Assembly: GCF_002127325.2 (NCBI RefSeq)
Contig: NC_035446.2
Location: forward strand, 154,000,629 to 154,064,628
Length of the DNA: 64,000 bases
Direction: 5' to 3'
Source of the DNA: Helianthus annuus
Lineage: Eukaryota > Streptophyta > Magnoliopsida > Asterales > Asteraceae
Positions 22,452 through 33,897 of this stretch are shown piece after piece. Below the pieces are notes generated by a model that made no database searches, was not told the DNA's origin, and saw only the letters and a list, made by a program, of their open reading frames with translations. The first letter of the stretch is position 1. The number at the start of each line of letters is the position of its first letter. A program made the translations under genes and the position numbers.

Positions 22452-24100
22452 TCTGGAGCTTTGGTACTAACACCAAAATAACATATGCTTAGATGCAAGT
22501 TATTATGGAATCATCGTAACGGATGATTTATAAAGTCATGGTATTACTAAACCATAATGGCTGTTAGGTTTATAACTTCCTTATAGAATGCTACTAGAAA
22601 GTATGTCAATTATATTTAGCCTAGGTCAAAAGGACCATCAATTGTGTTTATGGTTTGGACCGAGTCCATTACCTTTGGACTGGGGATCTCGATGTCACAA
22701 CTGTCCTTGTCATAACGACAATCTTTAGGTAGTTGGAAGGCTTGTCATGAAGGACATTAATAATCATAGGCCCGAAGGCCTTGTCACAAGGACATACAAA
22801 ACATGGCACTTAAGGAATTAATATATATAAGCTGCAATCTTATTGGATCAGAGATCTTAAGGTTCGAACATAGTTCTCCACCTTTGGACAGAGAGTCAAA
22901 GACTACAACCGTCATATTGTGGAAGATAATTTATTTTGCCACAAAGGCTAGTCAATGTACATCATTCTGACTAACTGCATGATTGTGAGCCCCAGAGGAG
23001 TCAGCCATGGTGAAGCTTTGAAGGCCAACTAACCATGAAGTAATAGCTTACTTAATTATAGGGAATTGTCGAACTTGATAATTTAAATAGCCATGGAGCA
23101 AACAAACCATATAGGCCAATAGATAGTATTTAGTTTATTTGATTATGTTTTGCCTAGATTTTTAAATAAACCATCTTTGGCGTTTAAATGGAATAAATCC
23201 TTTATACTTACTAGACAGGGGACATAAGTCACGACTGTCAATGTCATAGCGACATCTTATATAGCACAACGGCTTGTTCCATAGGACTTTTCGATGGCAC
23301 AGATGCGTTGTCACTAGGGAAATTTTTAATACATAATCAATGATTCCTCTGAATCGGAAAATTTCATAATTCATTGTCTTGACAAGAAGTTATGAAATAA
23401 AACTATCGTTTTCATGTATGCATCTTTGCCCGTAGGTATACATCCCAGGTGGATGTTTAGATGTGTATATCATGTTCGACGTTTATTAGCCATGATTCCT
23501 ATCGATCATATAGGCTAATTAAGGGGTTTGGAAGTTCCTAATATAAAGGTGACAATCACGATTTTATGGCATCACTGTTGTCGGGAGTGTTAACACGTTT
23601 TCAAGTGTTAATCAGGATCTGAATCTCTTCTAAACAGGTTTTACCATCTTAGCAAGGTCTTCAATGACATTCAAGCTAGGTCAAACCTTTTAAGATTCTC
23701 CTTTAATACATACACTTAACAGAAAAGGAATAATGTTTATTTTATTCAGGATTTTTATCATGAATCCTAATTTATAAGATAGTAATGGCACAAATGGCCT
23801 AGTCGAGTAGACAAGTTTAATTTATAAGCCATGATTCCTGAGAATCGAGGCATTACAATTTATCCTAGTTATAAAACATTACGGATATTGAGGTGGCACC
23901 AAGGCCTAGTCCCAAGGACATTTATAAATTATAAGCCAGGATTTCAGAGAATCGAAGCCTTGAGGTTTGAACCTAGTTCATTACCTTTTTCTGACAGGGA
24001 GTCATAGGTAACGACTGTCTTTATTAAAATTTCTGGCCCGTGGGCCTATCAATTGACATCTCGTAAGATGTTAAGACATATAGTCATTGTACTGATGATA

Positions 24101-24324
24101 CGTTCAGCGGTCACAGTAATGACATGACGCCATGATCAGTGTCATTTATTTAATCAACTGTCGTTCAGTGGTCATAATGATGACATGACGGCAGGATTAG
24201 CACTTAATTTAAATTAACTGTCATTCAGCGGTCATAATAATGACATAACGACAGGATTAGTACTTAATTTAAATCAAATGTCATTCAGCGGTCATAATAA
24301 TGACATGACGACCTGATTATCGTC
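24101..24324. repeat. 60-bp tandem array in the gypsy leader
   Basis: About 3.7 copies of a unit of about 60 bp starting CGTTCAGCGGTCATAATAATG and containing GACATGACGACAGGATTAG plus TTAATTTAAATCAA. Copies differ at several positions. TGACATGACG is the best conserved part. Confidence 0.85.
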
Positions 24325-24422
24325 TAGAGGGTCTTGAGCATAGCTCACCCCCTTAGGACGGGGAATCTCAAAAGATCACAACTGTCAATGTCGCAATTGG
24401 ACAGTGTATTATAGCTCGTGGC

Positions 24423-24571
24423 ACTTCACCCTTAAGGGATGATTATTTTACTTACAGGGAATTTTAAATAAATCCCAATTTTCAAATTTATTACCCGTAG
24501 GCACTTCATCTTTAATGGATGGCTATTTTACTTGCAGGGAATTTTAAATAAATCCCAATTTTCAAATTTGG
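24423..24571. repeat. tandem duplication in the gypsy leader
   Basis: Two copies of a unit of about 80 bp containing GGCACTTCA, CTTTAATGGATG-like text and AGGGAATTTTAAATAAATCC. The latter block is identical in both. Confidence 0.8.
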
Positions 24572-25360
24572 CCTGTGTGATTTATACTGCATCACAATTT
24601 GCCTAGCTTGTTCATATACTTTCAGATGTTAACATAAATTTGGAATCTTTTTGACAGGCTCTACCATCTTGGCCATGTCTGTGACGACACGTGGCTAGGT
24701 CTCACCCCTAAGATTCTCTTTTTAACATAACGCAGATCAATCCTAAGTTGAGACGTTAATTATGGATCTGAATCTAATTATGGAGATACCATCTTGGCTC
24801 TGTCCTAAATGACACCTGAGCTAGGTCTTGTCCCTTTTTAGATTTTGCCATCTTAATATAATGGTAGATCTTATAACAAAATTGTTATTTTAATTTACTT
24901 CATATATTATATTCATACATAATGATATAAATGAAATCTAGATAAAACATCCCAATGATTTTTAAAAGAGGTATAGAATTGCCCAAAAAGGGACTTAAAA
25001 GAGATAATGTTGTCCTCATAGGGACCAAAAGATAAATATCGTTATAAAGACTTTTAAGGAAACGATCTTCAATAAAAGGAGTCTCCTCTTCATTTTTGTC
25101 CTGCATGTCCTCTCCTTGGTCGTACGTTAATCCTGGTCGCGGTACGAAGCTCAGCCTTCCCTAGGCTTCTAATGGGGAGAATTTCCATTATAGCTTCTTT
25201 GCTTGACGACATATCAAGAATATATAGAATTGAAAACAAAAATTCTCCGAATAGAGATGAGGGTATTCCTATGTTAAGTCTAGACTCAGAAGGTTAAGGA
25301 ATGTGCTATTGTGTCATTGAGATTAAACACAAAAAGCTAGTGTTTAATTCACTTAATGTT

Positions 25361-25373
25361 GGCTCTGATACCA
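25361..25373 (-). other. primer-binding site of gypsy element 1
   Basis: Read on the minus strand, TGGTATCAGAGCC lies three bases inside the 5' LTR (which ends at 25377 on the plus strand). It is complementary to the 3' end of plant initiator tRNA-Met, the usual minus-strand primer of this group. Confidence 0.88.
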
Positions 25374-25376
25374 ACC

Positions 25377-28300
25377 TGTCACACCCCGCTCTCCACGTGT
25401 CACCGGTGGGCCCGGTGTGGGGTATCGTGACGTAGTTGATAACATCATAGTCAAACAACACAATTTATAAATGCACAGCGGAAGCAGAAGATAAATATTT
25501 TACAATCCGAATATAAAGTAATATCAAGTATTACAACGGAAAGTAGAGGATCCACAGGCGGATCTTAAAACTTAGAATTTGTTCAACAGACTTTAGACGC
25601 CTAGAATTTGCAAGATTCCTTATTAACGCCCTGAGCAGCTTCCAGCCTATTACGTACTTGTACCTGTCACTTAGACTTTGGAAAATACGTCAGTTTTCAC
25701 TGGTAAATACACTCAACTGACTCATTTGAAAAGAGTTTATGAAAATTGGTTTAGGCGCACACGGCACAAAACTATTTTGACACTTGATTAAGATGCACAA
25801 GGCAAGATTAATCTTTTATACTTGGGACAAACTATATCTCATGTTATCAGTTTTACATAACTTGCTCTACATACGGGGCCCGGTCCTATGCCGGTTCAAG
25901 ATTAACCGACACACCACTATTCCCCTATTGGGAATCCCATATTGGGTATAATCAATTAATAAGCATAAAGCATCTGTCAGGTGTATGCCTACACCCCGTG
26001 CTTGAGTCGTGGCCATTGCATTTAATGAGTCAAGGATATCCAGGACACGGTCGCATTAACCCCCAATGTTTCAGTCAAGCAATACGAATTAAAACAGGTT
26101 ATTTGGATTTCCCGACACATTGGTCTTCGAATCCCATACCTGACCATGCGGTATTTATATTACCGTATCCCAAGCCCGTAATAGGGAAAATAAGTTAAGA
26201 GTATTTACCTGAGCTAGCTCCTGTCTTAAATAGCAAGAATTATAATAACTCAGCCGTATTCACTTAAGTAAGCGTAGGTACAATTTACCGGAAGGCTCTA
26301 GTCTGGAAAGATGGTATAAATAACCAATTAGAATACTAACGGGTCTTTAATTAAGCCTAAGCTTAGACCGGTTAGTTTTAAGGAAATATACGGTTCAAGC
26401 GCATAATTAAGCGAAGACCGGATAGAACGTGATTTAGAACCGACAAGTTCGAATACTTGTATAATATGGGTACACTAAATACATTCTGGATTTTGAGATA
26501 AAAATGATAACGTTTGACCTGTTTCGGTCAATTTACGCAAACTAGTTACGTAAACCGAACCGAACGCAAAAAGGGCGTTACGGGTAGTCAAATGAGTCAA
26601 ATGCAAGTTCCCTGAGATAATATGCTTTAAATATGATATAATATCAGTAAGTTATGTTCTATATTGCCCGGAATAATTTTAAACTCAATTTATGCCTTAT
26701 AAGGGCATTTTGGTCATTTAAAAGATTATAAAAGAGTCAAATTAGAAATCTGAGTTTCGGGTCTGGTTTATACAGTAAATATACTTCATTTAACATATTA
26801 TAACAGTAGGGTATGACCCATATACCAAACTTAACATTTAAAATCAAACTATGCACCGTAGGGGTATTTTAGTAATTTCACAAGGCTAAAAATGCTAAAA
26901 CTGGAAATTTGAGTTCATATACTTATACTTACTGTTATTATATGAAAATATACTAATTACATCAGTAGGTATAAGTCTTATATGTTAAAAATAGGTATAA
27001 CGCTTACTATGCGTTAAAATGCTAAAAATGCGATTTAACGTCGTTTCCGGGTTTTCAAAAGAAAGCTGAGATTTTTATATTTCCAGAATGCTTAAAATAA
27101 TTTATTTAACAAATAAAATCAGTAGAAAAAGGTTTCGGGTCAAAAGAATGTATAAAACTCATTTTATGGCCTAAACGGTCAAAATCGGCATAAACCGAAA
27201 TAACTTAGCGATCTAAGAAACGATCAGCCAAAAATTAAATAAAAATCATCAAAAATCCCAAAATATTATATAACATCAGTGGGTAAAAAGTTTTATATCA
27301 AAACGTGGCCTGAAATGAGTTCTGCGCGAAATGCGCCGATTATGTAACTTTAAAATATAGTTTTACGCTATCGGCCATAATTCAAAATCTGGACCACCAA
27401 CTGGTCTCAAATTTTCGGTGCAAGTTTATATATTAGAAATAAAGATTTCTACTCTTTCACTTTTCCAAAAATCACGTTTTATATCAAAAAGGGCAAAATA
27501 GTCAACTTTTAAGCATAATCGGAAACATGCAAATGAATCGGCTAAAGCATAGACTCAGGCAACAAAAATTCCAGAAAATTTTACCAAAATAAAAATGGTC
27601 AAAAATACTCTCCAATACGGATCTCAAACGTGCATGTACGAATCCGAATCGATGGTCTACGAAATAGTCGTTTTACAAGACTTTCGGTTCCGATTCGTAT
27701 CTATACTAAAGATTGTCGAGTTGATCATAGTAAAACACATTCTTATATTCATTATAAAGCTATTTTTAATGATCAAACGGATTGCATGTCATCAACATTA
27801 CCATTTAAGCTATTTTTCACAAGAATCATTTCTGTTGACTTTTTAGAAACAAGTTTGACTCGACAATTAGCATGCATAAAGTGGGAATCAGAGAATACCC
27901 TTTTGAGGGTTTGTTTCCCACATAAATACCAACATATATCTGGTTTCAATTTGAGAAATGACTGAGTGAGACTCGTTTAATCAGAAAGTCAAAGTGTATG
28001 AACAATCAGTTTGACTTTTACTAATAATCGATGCAAGATCGAATTAAGGACTGAATTAGAAGCTTACAAAGGTCCTATTGATGCTTAGTTAACACTAGGA
28101 TGTTGCCTTGACGTTCAGATTTGCTCCAGGAAGTTGTCTTGAGAGTTTTACAAGTTGGATATTCTTGATCACAATGTATGAGCTCAAAGAAATGAGCTTT
28201 TGATCTGTTTTATGGATGAAATCAGAGGTAGTAGCAAGTTCTCAGTAGCCTAGGCATGCAAGGACTTTCATTGGATCAAAAGAGAGGTGATAACAGCTGT

Positions 28301-29009
28301 TTACCACTTCAAATTCGGACCCAAAATGGTCATTTTCGCGATTTCTGTTACTGGCAGTCCCACGCGGCCCGCCTGGGCATGTCCAGGCGGGTCGCCTGAC
28401 CCTCTGATCAGCCAAACAAGTTTCAAACATGGCAGATTTGGTCCCTGAACTTGCATGCGATGTTTCGGCTGCTTATTTTGACTCGTAAACCCCCAAACTT
28501 GGTTTTTAAGAACCTTGGGACATTTACCTACATGGTAATGTCCTCGGATAACTTTGCGCTCAACCGAAAAGCCATGAAATTCGACGTTGACGCTTTTAGT
28601 CCTTCAAGTACGGTTTTGGCCATAATTTTCTCATACGTTGACGAAACTTCATGAAATTTTTACCACATATTCTAGTGAGTATATTTTAGCTTCTCAAAGC
28701 TTTGGGTCTGCCAAAAGTTCACTCAGAGGTATAAATTAAACATGTTGACACTTTTGGCCCCTATAGTTTGTAATTCCTCACTTTTGTGAAATTTCTGCGT
28801 CGTATGATCCATGAACCACCCGTTTAAGGTTATGAACATTATGTAGGGTTATCATAGAGTCTATCTATCCATTGTTGACACTTTGGACCCTTACGTTCCA
28901 TAGTTTTCACTGTTTGTCACTTTTAGTCCCTCTAAAGTCTGTTTTCACATACCGGAACCTTATGACACGTGTCAAGACATTATTGGACGAAATTTTTCGA
29001 GGTGTTACA
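25377..29009 (-). repeat. 5' LTR of gypsy element 1
   Basis: 3633 bp, the partner of 15353-18984. This copy should contain the promoter that drives element transcription leftward. I cannot pin a TATA box with confidence. Confidence 0.92.
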
Positions 29010-29149
29010 AAAGCGTTTTAAATAAAACGCCAAAGTGATTTTTTTTCAAAAACCACGCCCGAAAACGCTTACCGTAATGGGGGGGAGGCGTTATACGGCG
29101 TTTTTTTTCAATTTTTTTTACAAATACCGCCCCACTACGGGTGGTCTTA

Positions 29150-29478
29150 GAGCAAGATGTTGATAGAATGACAGAAACTGTTCGACAATTCGACATACTG
29201 ACAAATGATGGATCAAGGGTGTTCATAGTGGTCGCCAAAAGCTTTCCAATAGTTTTTTTCTATTTAAGCGAAGTGGAGATTGTTATTGTTACAATAGTTT
29301 TTATCCCGCACTTAATGTTTAGGAATGTGTAAGCGTAGGTGGGACACCATAAGGGTACCCCCTTCGGGGTCAAGGGTAGTTTAGGGTACACCGCCACCAA
29401 CCTTGAGGGTACTTTGTGAGGGTATCAAAATCGGGAGTAGTACCCATTGAGAGGAGAGTAGAGAGACCGCTATGTACG

Positions 29479-29480
<2 letters not shown>
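29150..29480. other. intergenic, coding-like remnant at the left edge
   Basis: Immediately right of the Harbinger target site, the frame from 29150 reads EQDVDRMTETVRQFDILTND, then GSRVFIVVAK. Joined across the TTA site it is open for a few codons on the left side as well. It may be a fragment of a host exon interrupted by the Harbinger insertion, but I do not recognise the family. Positions 29330-29460 contain GGGTACCCCCTTCGGGGTCAAGG-like repeat text. Confidence 0.3.

Positions 29481-29484
<4 letters not shown>

Positions 29485-29558
<74 letters not shown>
29485..29558. repeat. (AG)37 microsatellite
   Basis: An uninterrupted 74-bp AG dinucleotide run. Open frames through it on both strands (Ser-Leu and Arg-Glu repeats) are artefacts. 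Confidence 0.97.
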
Positions 29559-29560
<2 letters not shown>

Positions 29561-29639
29561 TTAAGGGTAGGTTAAGTGGCTGCATTTCATTGGCTCTCAC
29601 AAGGATCTCTTAGGTTAATGACGCCATTAAGAGCATTCA

Positions 29640-30960
29640 GACCGAAATCCCAATCTCCATTCATATAATTTAACTAAAATACACATTTATCCATAAAAAT
29701 TTATTCACTTAAAAAAAAACACATCCCTATATGTATTCATTATCAATTAAATAATATACTTTTCCACTCATAACCAAATTAGAATAGAAGAAAGGGAATG
29801 AAAGTGAACCCCTATACGTATTAGGTTTTCAAGTACGGTATTTTTTTCCCGTACAGTTTTTGAAAACTAATACCAGTACAGTCATAAATAATATATATAT
29901 TTGTATAAAACCAACTTAAACCAGATTTACCGATCACTAATAAACGGATAGGACTGAATAAACCTCCCAATGTTTGACCTCATACATGTATTTGCATGGA
30001 TTTACTCAATTCCATCTCCATGAAGTAAGGAAGAAACTACCAAATGTTGGTGTCAGCTACTTGACAGAAGACATGTGTTTGTAGACACAACATACAATGA
30101 ACCAAACATTTGTTTGCAATAACCTAGATATTATAATCTAGAAAATCAATATAATAATATATCTAAATTATGCTAATATATAATTGCATATTAAAAAAAA
30201 TACAACTTTACAAAAAAGAGGGTTGATATATTTGATTAACATGACACAACTTAATTCCTCCCTTGATTTATAAGTTCTTGAATATTGTATAGAAGTATTT
30301 TAGTAGACTTAAGAGTTTTTTTCTACAAGAGGTTCACTTGAATATGATAATGAGTTAAAGAGGAATGCAATCACTTTTGAAATTTGACAGAATGAGCAAG
30401 CTGCATCACGCTTGGTAATAAAGAGAATGGTCGGGTTTAAGATGGATTTTGGTAATCCTAGATTTCTAGTCCATATGTGATTGCAAAATCGTAGCCCATG
30501 ATCAGCTCGTTACCACTGGATATCCAATTACTCATTACTCTTCGGGTTCACTAGTTTTCTTGCGGGCATAGAGAATCCTCGTTTGTTAACTTATGTGGTT
30601 ACAAATCATCGATTGAGAATTATCTCATTACGAAAGCCAATCTCAAGCCAACCCACCGGCGTAAAATATAAATTACTCAATATATTTCTAACAATTATAT
30701 TTTTTTCTATAATTTTAAGTTTATAACATCTTCAGAATAATATTATATTTTTTACCATTATATAATATACATTTGGTTTTGATACATATAAATGTGTATA
30801 GAATGAGATTGGTTCCGGGTTAATAGATTTCTCCATATAAAAATTATGAAAATTTCACGTACATAGAAGGTTCGTAAATCTACAAACAAAGTAACACTAC
30901 CTATAATGCAATGCCTTTATCCCTTTTTGCTATTTTTTGCTTCGTGTAATGGAATATATT
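29640..30960. other. AT-rich intergenic, nothing recognised
   Basis: No frame over 60 codons, no splice-like exon series and no repeat that I can name. Positions 30380-30660 are somewhat richer in GC but carry stops in all frames. Confidence 0.5.
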
Positions 30961-30965
30961 TTACT

Positions 30966-31119
30966 TACAATTTCTTGATTAAAAGAACCTTTTATAAATC
31001 TCAAATTCTCTTGTTACCTACAATTTCTTGATTAAACGAACCTTTTATAAATTTCAAATTCTCTTGTTACCTACAATTTCTTGATTAAACGAACCTTTTA
31101 TAAATTTCAAATTCTCTTG
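30966..31119. repeat. 53-bp tandem repeat, three copies
   Basis: Units start at 30966, 31019 and 31072 with TACAATTTCTTGATTAAACG and contain AACCTTTTATAAATTTCAAA. Copies 2 and 3 are identical over most of the unit; copy 1 differs at two positions. The third lacks its last bases. Confidence 0.93.
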
Positions 31120-32240
31120 TAAAGTTACGATACATGTATAAAAGTTGTCGGTTTAAATTTTTCAAAAACAAGTCTATTTCTAATGGCCAAAAAAATATTA
31201 ACACAATTTATCAAACTTTGATTTAAATGTATCTATATATAACTTATGCATTGACAGTCCTCAATCTTGTTCTAGTCACCTTTCTTTGAGCTTGGAATTC
31301 GACTAGGAACATCAAGCATGGTCGGATTGTGCCTCCTCAATACCACTTTTCTCCTAGTGTTAATCTTGGTTTATCTTTCGTTTCTTAAGATGTCGAGTAT
31401 AGACATACAAATATCTATATTCTATATTTGTTGTTTTCGCATGATTTATTTATTATTATTATTTTAACAAAAAAAAGGTTATTCCTATCCATTTAACATT
31501 AGTAATTTAAATTACTACTTTGTGCAGGTTTGAACATGCGACGTGGCTTCTAAAAGGCATGTGACTCTACAAAGTGGAACATGTTTGCACATATCATTTT
31601 GATGTTTAAATTAAAGAAGAAAATAATGTAAAACCAAAAATTGATAAGAACGATTATTATTAGTTTTATTAATCAATTATGGCGAATAAAAAATAATCAT
31701 ATAATGATTGCATATTTTCTCCAAACATACTCCCCTTCCAAAATAATTCGTATTGGCTATTTTATAAATGTGTAACATCAAAATTTGTATTTGAGTAATA
31801 AAATTAAGAATTCGAAAATAAAAGACAAGACTTAATAAATAAATATTAATATTTCACTAGGAACTAACAATGGACGGTATACAAAAGTTTCAATTCATGT
31901 ATTAAGCATCTATCCCTAAATCTTAAAAGCACCCACGATATGAAGCAATAAAAAAACAAATAACGGTATATGTAACTGTTAAACATATTTAATACGTTTT
32001 TATGTTCTCAATGTACGTTAGTTTAGTTGTTTATCACTATTAAAATCTTGGTATGAGAATAATATCTTCAAGATCTCCATATATTGTTTTTAAATACATT
32101 TTACGGTATTAAAAATACATTGAACATTGCATGTTATAGTTTGATTAATCTATCATTATATTAGCTAAAGCATTCAACATGTTACATGGATAGTATTATA
32201 TTTAGCTAGCATATGAGTTTTCATGTTTTCCGGATAAAGT
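31120..32240. other. AT-rich intergenic, nothing recognised
   Basis: A short frame from 31318 (MVGLCLLNTTFLLVLILVYL) has a hydrophobic, signal-peptide-like look. It has no downstream conserved motif, so I do not call a gene. Confidence 0.4.
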
Positions 32241-32254
32241 CGTCTCTTCCATCT

Positions 32255-32530
32255 CATACCAAGATCGGTGGGTGTCGCTTAACGCCACCCCGTCACCTCA
32301 CCCTCCATAGCGTCCCTGGGGCGCCATCGTCCACACTGCCGGATTGAAAGGGGGGCGCCATCCTCCTCTCGCTAGCACGTTAACGAAGCAATTTTGGCAT
32401 TTTTGAAGTTAATGGTTTTTAAAGGGGGGGCGCTATAGTGTAAAAGGGGACTTTATACCACACCTTTCAAGTTAACGGAAGGAGCTTTAAAGCCCCCTGT
32501 GTGACATTACGTTGACGTGGTGCTAAGGTG
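32255..32530. repeat. GC-rich dispersed repeat, probable MITE
   Basis: A GC-rich island in AT-rich surroundings, with GGGGCGCCATCGTCC, GGGGGGCGCCATCC and GGGGGGGCGCTATAG phrases. It ends in GTGACATTACGTTGACGTGG. It looks like a decayed MITE, but I could not find paired termini or a target duplication. Confidence 0.4.
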
Positions 32531-32931
32531 GCGTGAAAAATAAATTTTCAGTAATTTTATATTTGAGCTACTAACCTTTTTTTTTTTTTTTGACGTATCA
32601 AATTTGCTTAATTTTGGATGAGATCAAAACGGTAAGTTAATATTTATGATAAGCGTAGAAAATACTATAAATTACTAATTTGGTAAACTTAAATAGTAAA
32701 TATACGAATATGCTTGAATATATATTGATTGTGAACTAAAACTACAATTTCAATAAATTTTTTTTTATTTTATTTTTTTGTGTGAATATTTAGTTTCTCA
32801 TGAGATCAAATAACTTTATGCGACTTCTTTAATAAAACCTTTAATTTGTAACAAATAGAAAAAAAAATATGTGAACTAAATTTTATTGAATAAAGTTATA
32901 TGTGATTTGGATTTTATGAGGAAGGTTAACG

Positions 32932-33128
32932 TACATTACGGCTTAACGTACATCACGTACGACAGGTAATTACGCACGTTCATTTTAAAATCACGGACGT
33001 TATAACTCAAAAATCCAAAATCACGCATGTTGAAACACAATAATCACGCATATTGAAAACATTAAGCACGCATGTTATAGAACAAATCACGCACGTTGTC
33101 GTACGTGAAGTACGTTAAGCCGTAATGT
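32932..33128. mobile_element. palindromic MITE with internal CACGCATGTTGAAA repeats
   Basis: Termini form an inverted repeat of about 33 bp: CATTACGGCTTAACGTACAT on the left, and the complement of the right end reads CATTACGGCTTAACGTACTT. Both continue into CACGTACGACA. A TA dinucleotide flanks each end, compatible with a Tc1/mariner-like target duplication. Between the arms, ATCACGCATGTTGAAA-type units occur about five times. No coding potential. Confidence 0.75.
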
Positions 33129-33550
33129 AAGATATACTTTTTCTGGATTTTATATCGTTACTTATTTTGATTTTATATGATGGTGGGTCACATTTAGTAA
33201 TATCATATTTTTAGGTGGTCAAAAAAGGCCTAAACAAGCTAGATAACAAAAGGAATTGAGTGAGTTTTTTTAAAGCATATTTTAGTTCGTATATATGCTG
33301 ATCAATTTTGTAAACGGTGTTAAAATAATAACAACTTATGATTTTAAGTTCACTAATGATACTTTTAAAATAAAACATTATATGATATTACACATTATTT
33401 AAATAAAAGTAAATGCGTAAAATAGAAGAAAACGTTCATGTCATGTGTTTATATTATGAAATCTTTCAAAAGCTTTTAGTTGTTAAAATATGTGGGTGTG
33501 TATATAAAACACTTTAAACTTTGTGACTGACACGTAATATATTAATGGAA

Positions 33551-33897
33551 AAATTACGAAAATGTCTTTTGACCAACGCACTTTACGAAAATGTCACGTT
33601 TATGGGAGGAGTCTGTGTGTCACCTTGAAGAGTCCATGAACGAGGAGCTGACACGTGTCCTTTCAAATGTTGAAGAGTCCATCCCCGACGCATCCCATGC
33701 CTCCCCCGACGCATCCCATGCCTACCCGACGCATCTCATGCCCTCCCAGACGCATCCCATGCCTCCCAGACGCATCTCATGCCTCCCCGACGCATCCCTT
33801 GCATCCGGACGCATCCCATGTGGAGGAGTCCGTCTACGGACGCATGAACGTGACATTTTCATAAAGCGCGTTGGTCAAAAGACAATTTCGTAAATTT
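33551..33897. mobile_element. foldback MITE carrying a 20-bp minisatellite
   Basis: The arms 33551-33601 and 33847-33897 are inverted copies (TTTTGACCAACGCACTTTACG against CGTGACATTTTCATAAAGCG, with a few mismatches). The 245-bp centre includes the minisatellite at 33684-33820. GGAGGAGTC occurs on both sides inside the arms. One open frame (33591-33893) runs the length but consists of Asp-Ala-Ser-His-Ala repeats, so I regard it as non-coding. Confidence 0.8.
33684..33820. repeat. GACGCATCCCATGCCTCCC minisatellite, seven units
   Basis: Seven units of about 20 bp with core GACGCATCCCATGCCTCC. CCC/CTC variants and one 21-22-bp unit are present. It lies in the loop of the 33551-33897 foldback. 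Confidence 0.92.

Larger units (their letters stand above)
22452..25360 (-). other. long gypsy leader with diffuse repeats
   Basis: About 2.9 kb between the primer-binding site and gag with no coding frame of note. Loose repeats recur through it: variants of GGGAGTCA..CACGACTGTCAATGTC near 22690, 22900, 23220, 24000 and 24370, and GGCCTAGTC..AAGGACA phrases near 22790, 23800 and 23910. They look like diverged copies of one ancestral unit. Two compact tandem arrays sit inside (24101-24324 and 24423-24571). Confidence 0.65.
15353..29009 (-). mobile_element. complete but defective Ty3/gypsy element with 3.6-kb LTRs
   Basis: The 13.66-kb element is flanked by the 5-bp duplication AAAGC (15348-15352 and 29010-29014). 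The LTRs (15353-18984 and 25377-29009) are almost identical. In element orientation (minus) the order is: 5' LTR, primer-binding site matching initiator tRNA-Met (25361-25373), a leader of about 2.9 kb, gag (22077-21280), scraps of reverse transcriptase, an integrase C-terminus (19872-19021), a purine-rich tract (18997-18985) and the 3' LTR. Protease, RNase H and most of RT and integrase are missing or unreadable, so it cannot have moved on its own proteins. LTR similarity shows that insertion was recent. Confidence 0.92.
9685..29146 (-). mobile_element. PIF/Harbinger element enlarged by nested insertions
   Basis: The ends are inverted repeats GACCATGTGTAGTGG (9685-9699) and, on the complement of 29146-29132, GACCACCCGTAGTGG. 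They are flanked by the PIF/Harbinger target duplication TTA (9682-9684 and 29147-29149). The interior encodes a minus-strand Harbinger transposase-derived nuclease (9920-14786). Three later insertions account for most of the 19.5 kb: a solo LTR (11262-14651), a 400-bp MITE (14858-15257) and a gypsy element (15353-29009). Removing them leaves about 2.0 kb, a normal size when only the nuclease gene is carried. No Myb-like second gene is visible. The order of events follows from the nesting. Confidence 0.82.

Noticed and set aside
24101..24324. CRISPR-like repeat array
   Set aside because: The units are tandem without unique spacers and lie in a plant retrotransposon leader.
31318..31460. Short secreted-peptide gene (MVGLCLLNTTFLLVLILV...)
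   Set aside because: The hydrophobic start is followed by AT-driven sequence with no conserved peptide motif, no CT-rich leader and no splice-supported exon.
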